Program-made: the position numbers and the translations under genes | From: an uncultured Rickettsiales bacterium | GTDB lineage: Bacteria; Pseudomonadota; Alphaproteobacteria; Rickettsiales; Deianiraeaceae | Assembly (NCBI GenBank): GCA_937906355.1 | Contig: CALCWF010000180.1 | Coordinates: forward strand, 1-7,903 | Length of the DNA stretch: 7,903 nt | Reading direction: 5' to 3' | Shown here: positions 5,397-7,903 of the stretch, piece after piece | How positions within the stretch are numbered: position 1 is the first letter of the stretch | How the letters are laid out: each line of letters starts with the position of its first letter | Notes under the pieces: generated by a model | Database searches by the model: none | Told to the model about the DNA's origin: nothing | Seen by the model: only the letters and a program-made list of their open reading frames with translations

Positions 5397-6383
5397 TCAC
5401 AGCATTTTTTTTACTTCCTCTGCTATGTGATCGATATCATTTAGGCTATTTTGTTTATATTCTTTCAAACTCTCTGTTTTTGAATTTATTATTTTCGCAC
5501 ATCCGCGTTTAATAGCTTCGATTAAAAATCTCTTATATCTGATTGTATTATTTGACAGATACACGTAAACCGGTTTCTCTTGCGACATATACTCGCTATG
5601 ATCATTTATGGAATTGCCGTATAAAATATAGTACGAGCTCCATTCCATAAAAGCAACCTTCGGACTCTCTTCCGGATCTATCGCCTTATTGTAAAAATAA
5701 TAGCTACAATCTAGATTTTTTTCAATTATATTGACTATTCTACTAGGCACTCCTGTCTCGGTTGCTATAAGAAGTGGCATCTTTGTATTATACGATATTC
5801 TGTTTATCGTCGTCGCGAACTCCTTCGCACTTTCTGCTGTAATTTTATACAATAAATGATTTCCACCTATAAAAACACCTATAAGCTCACCATTCAATGC
5901 GTTTTTTATCTTCTTGAATTTTTCGCATTCACTTTGTCGAATAGATTTATCGACCTTTTTACACAGCAGACCAACGTATTTTATCGTCTTTTTATATGGT
6001 AAAGTAAAAGTGCTTGTGCTTTGTCTTAAGACGATATCTGTCTTTCTGATAACGCAGTAAGGATTTCCAATTTGGACGATCGTCGTTCCCGGAAAGGCAT
6101 GCTTTCTTAGATGTTTGGCATATCTTATCATTTTTTTACCACTCACGACAATCGCGTCGCATTCGCTTATATCTTTGAAATCGTCAATATGCTTAATCAT
6201 TAGCCATATTGGAATAATAGACAATAAGAAGGACGGTAATTTTATGAACATATTAAAATATACATTTTTCGTATACAAAGTGCCTCCTTTTGCCAATTTT
6301 TCCGCAAACAAGGTCGCCTGTCCGTTATCTATACGACTATGTTTTAATTGTCCTAATAAAACTAATACCTTCAATCCAGACAT
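5397..6383 (-). CDS. ELM1-family (DUF1022) protein
   Basis: The product resembles the ELM1/DUF1022 family, common in alphaproteobacteria and named after a plant mitochondrial-fission factor. Its fold is thought to be like GT-B glycosyltransferases, but the bacterial biochemical role is not established. With the ATG at 6383 it has 328 residues. Landmarks in family order are: LKVLVLLGQLKHSRIDNGQA (4-23), AIVVSGKKMIRYAKHLRK (78-95, the family's GAGRR region), TIVQIGNPY (101-109), IGVFIGGNHLLYK (168-180), LLIATETGVPSR (204-215, in place of the SRRTP region) and WSSYYILYGNSINDHSEYMS (248-267) leading to KPVYVY (270-275). The last part corresponds to the conserved AD-x-TxDSxSMxSEA-GKPVYV block, so the sequence is divergent but collinear. 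A GTG five codons upstream (6398) is in frame and possible; ATG is preferred because the family starts close to the first beta strand. A hydrophobic stretch at 43-63 is probably buried rather than membrane-spanning. The gene stands alone, divergent from cysS. Confidence 0.8.
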   Translation of the reverse strand: MSGLKVLVLLGQLKHSRIDNGQATLFAEKLAKGGTLYTKNVYFNMFIKLPSFLLSIIPIWLMIKHIDDFKDISECDAIVVSGKKMIRYAKHLRKHAFPGTTIVQIGNPYCVIRKTDIVLRQSTSTFTLPYKKTIKYVGLLCKKVDKSIRQSECEKFKKIKNALNGELIGVFIGGNHLLYKITAESAKEFATTINRISYNTKMPLLIATETGVPSRIVNIIEKNLDCSYYFYNKAIDPEESPKVAFMEWSSYYILYGNSINDHSEYMSQEKPVYVYLSNNTIRYKRFLIEAIKRGCAKIINSKTESLKEYKQNSLNDIDHIAEEVKKML

Positions 6384-6504
6384 ATTATTACCAATCACAA
6401 TACTGGGAAAGGTACCATATTATTTTTAATATGCAATAGTTGTATCTTGTGCCATTTTGTCAGAAAAGTAAAAGGGACGAAAAAGTGATAACTCGATGAG
6501 CCAT

Positions 6505-6533
6505 TGAACGCACAAATCAATATAGATATATTT
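6505..6533 (+). promoter_or_regulatory. Sigma-70 type promoter for cysS
   Basis: TTGAAC at 6505-6510 (4 of 6 to the -35 consensus) and TATATT at 6528-6533 (5 of 6 to the -10 consensus) are exactly 17 bp apart. Transcription would start near 6540, giving a leader of about 53 bases. The leader contains a 17-codon ORF from 6564, preceded by AAGAAG, that overlaps the cysS start in another frame and includes one Cys codon. Confidence 0.6.
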
Positions 6534-6592
6534 TATTTTGTAATTTTATTGCAAATTAAGAAGATGTCATTCTTGAATGAAGTATATTCAAA

Positions 6593-7732
6593 ATGTTCTC
6601 GATATATAACACATTAGATGAAAGAAAGGAATTCGAGCCGACGGATAAAAATAACATAACAATGTATGTTTGCGGGCCGACCGTCTACAATAGAGTGCAC
6701 TTAGGTAATGGAAGAAGCATTGTTGTATTTGATACGTTATTTCGCGTATTAAGACATATATACGGCGAGACGAGTATAAGATATGTTAGAAACATAACTG
6801 ACGTAGATGACAAGATAATCAATGAAGCAGAAAAGAGAGAAATAAGCGAGTCCGATCTAACGACCGAGATGATACAATATTTTCACGAAGATTGTGAATA
6901 TTTAAATTGTCTCAAACCAACTGTCGAACCACGAGTAACTCAGGAAATTCCAGAAATTATATCGATAATTCAACGAATACTTGACAACGGACATGGATAC
7001 GTGAAAGATGGCAATGTTATATTTTCAGTTGAAAGCTTTCCGGAGTATGGGCGATTATCTAGAAGAAAGATAGAGACCAACATACAAAACTCACGTGTAG
7101 AGGAGAGAGATTATAAACGAAATCAAGACGACTTTTTGCTGTGGAAAAAGACGGATAGAGGTGTATCTTGGGATTCGCCGTGGGGACGTGGACGACCCGG
7201 ATGGCACATAGAATGTTCTGCGATGTCAAATAAGTATCTAGGTGAGAATTTTGATATTCACGGTGGAGGTGTGGACTTGAAGTTTCCACATCACGAGAAC
7301 GAGATAGCACAGTCTAAGTGTGCAAATAAGGGTTCGAACTTTGCAAAATATTGGATGCATAATGGCTTTTTGATGATTGATGGGCAAAAAATGTCGAAAT
7401 CGCTTGGTAATTTCATCACTATAAATGCTGTAAAACAGCAAGGTGTAAACGGAAACGCACTAAGACTGGCTTTACTATCTACGCATTATCGTAAACCTAT
7501 GAATTTTAGTCAAAAACTTCTTCAAGATAGTGAAAAGATGTACGATAAATTCCTGAAAATGCCATTCAATGAGGATGAATACAACTCGATCGAATTAGCA
7601 GACAGGGATTTGTTCGCGATCAGTAATGATCTGAATACGACCGCTCATATAGCTCAGATTAATAAACTATATAACGAGAAAAAGTATTCTCACGCTCGCA
7701 AGATGCTTGAGCTAATTGGTATAAATTTTTAA
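6593..7732 (+). CDS. cysS: Cysteinyl-tRNA synthetase, shortened at the C-terminus
   Basis: This class I synthetase attaches cysteine to tRNA-Cys in the cytoplasm. The product has 379 residues against about 460 usually (461 in E. coli). The catalytic part is complete. The zinc ligands C27, C208, H233 and E237 are each one place before the E. coli residues (C28, C209, H234, E238). The HIGH motif reads HLGN (36-39), TDVDDKI is at 69-75, GWHIECS at 203-209 includes the cysteine-contacting Trp204, FPHHENEIAQS is at 231-241 and KMSKS at 266-270. After the stem-contact region the chain reaches the DALR helices (NDLNTTAHIA, 345-354) and stops at LELIGINF. The final helix and the small alpha/beta anticodon subdomain, normally with an R..AR..KD..AD.IR pattern, are absent. 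None of the three plus frames after 7732 encodes them, so a simple frameshift does not explain the loss. The start is fixed by the typical N-terminus (FSIYNTLDERKEFEP) and an in-frame TGA just upstream at 6578. A promoter lies at 6505-6533. Confidence 0.96.
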   Translation: MFSIYNTLDERKEFEPTDKNNITMYVCGPTVYNRVHLGNGRSIVVFDTLFRVLRHIYGETSIRYVRNITDVDDKIINEAEKREISESDLTTEMIQYFHEDCEYLNCLKPTVEPRVTQEIPEIISIIQRILDNGHGYVKDGNVIFSVESFPEYGRLSRRKIETNIQNSRVEERDYKRNQDDFLLWKKTDRGVSWDSPWGRGRPGWHIECSAMSNKYLGENFDIHGGGVDLKFPHHENEIAQSKCANKGSNFAKYWMHNGFLMIDGQKMSKSLGNFITINAVKQQGVNGNALRLALLSTHYRKPMNFSQKLLQDSEKMYDKFLKMPFNEDEYNSIELADRDLFAISNDLNTTAHIAQINKLYNEKKYSHARKMLELIGINF

Positions 7733-7782
7733 TTTTGTCATATATCTTTGACATTAGATCGACCTTAATTTATGCGAAAGTG

Positions 7783-7799
7783 GTATAAAGCTTTTATAC
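7783..7799. terminator. 7-bp inverted repeat after cysS
   Basis: GTATAAA and TTTATAC pair perfectly around GCT, 50 bp after the cysS stop and 6 bp beyond the stop of the minus-strand frame ending at 7806. The position suits a bidirectional terminator for convergent genes, although the stem is AT-rich and lacks a long T-tail. Confidence 0.4.
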
Positions 7800-7805
7800 T
7801 CTCCT

Positions 7806-7903
7806 CTAGATTTGCGTCACGCCTTCGACCTTGAAGTCTATATCGTCCGGTAAGATAGTTTTGCCAAAGTCGTTTTTCTGCATAGACGTCGTATAAAACG
7901 TAC
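7806..7903 (-). CDS. 3' end of an unrecognised minus-strand gene (partial)
   Basis: A minus-strand frame enters from the right edge and ends with TAG at 7808-7806, giving 31 complete codons that end in KTILPDDIDFKVEGVTQI. I do not recognise the family. Its residue make-up fits the neighbouring genes, and the 7783-7799 inverted repeat lies directly after its stop, as expected for a terminator. A competing minus frame (7765-7903) is also open and would encode a 45-residue Arg-rich end (LYDVYAEKRLWQNYLTGRY, then ESIKALYHFRIN). Its third-position composition is closer to the AT-rich average, but it would have to run through the hairpin. The choice between them is uncertain. Confidence 0.35.
   Translation of the reverse strand, partial: TFYTTSMQKNDFGKTILPDDIDFKVEGVTQI

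Noticed and set aside
6384..6592. A tRNA or small RNA gene in the divergent gap before cysS
   Set aside because: No cloverleaf arms or TTC-type T-loop could be found; the gap is explained by promoters and a leader.
7059..7441. Minus-strand frames of 83 and 67 codons inside cysS
   Set aside because: They are shadows within a strongly conserved synthetase and show no recognisable domain.

Overview
The window is AT-rich (about one third G+C by eye) and reads as a chromosomal segment of an alphaproteobacterium, most likely of the order Rickettsiales. This rests on a PopZ/DUF2497 C-terminal domain, an alphaproteobacterial-type HolB (His-Pro-Asp motif, no zinc-cysteine cluster), an ELM1/DUF1022 protein, and a virB8-virB9 pair standing apart from other type IV secretion genes, which is how vir genes are commonly scattered in Rickettsiales. 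The species cannot be named from the sequence alone. Few starts have a clear Shine-Dalgarno sequence.

Layout, left to right: (1) 1-966, minus strand: a PopZ-like polar organiser whose 3' end runs off the left edge and whose middle is an extremely acidic low-complexity linker. (2) 967-1108: divergent intergenic region with a 7-bp inverted repeat and a good sigma-70 type promoter for (3) 1109-1609, plus strand: an unrecognised single-pass membrane protein. (4) 1703-3433, minus strand: yajC followed by holB, a probable two-gene operon; HolB carries an unusual disordered N-terminal extension of about 118 residues. (5) 3434-3689: the longest intergenic gap (256 bp), divergent, AT-rich, with a short direct repeat and an isolated C-rich tract. 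(6) 3690-5304, plus strand: virB8 and virB9 overlapping by 8 bp, the inner-membrane and outer-membrane-complex parts of a type IV secretion channel, with no virB10, virB11 or virD4 following. (7) 5305-5396: convergent gap holding a long imperfect hairpin. (8) 5397-6383, minus strand: an ELM1-family (DUF1022) protein. (9) 6384-6592: divergent gap with a promoter for (10) 6593-7732, plus strand: cysteinyl-tRNA synthetase with all catalytic and zinc residues but without the usual C-terminal anticodon-binding end. (11) 7733-7903: an inverted repeat and the probable 3' end of a minus-strand gene.

The genes do not form one pathway. They are short transcription units in alternating orientation serving cell polarity, replication, secretion and translation. 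The most unusual features are the Asp/Asn/Glu-rich low-complexity expansions in PopZ and HolB, the C-terminally shortened CysRS, and the detached virB8-virB9 pair. I see no mobile element, CRISPR array, rRNA or tRNA gene.
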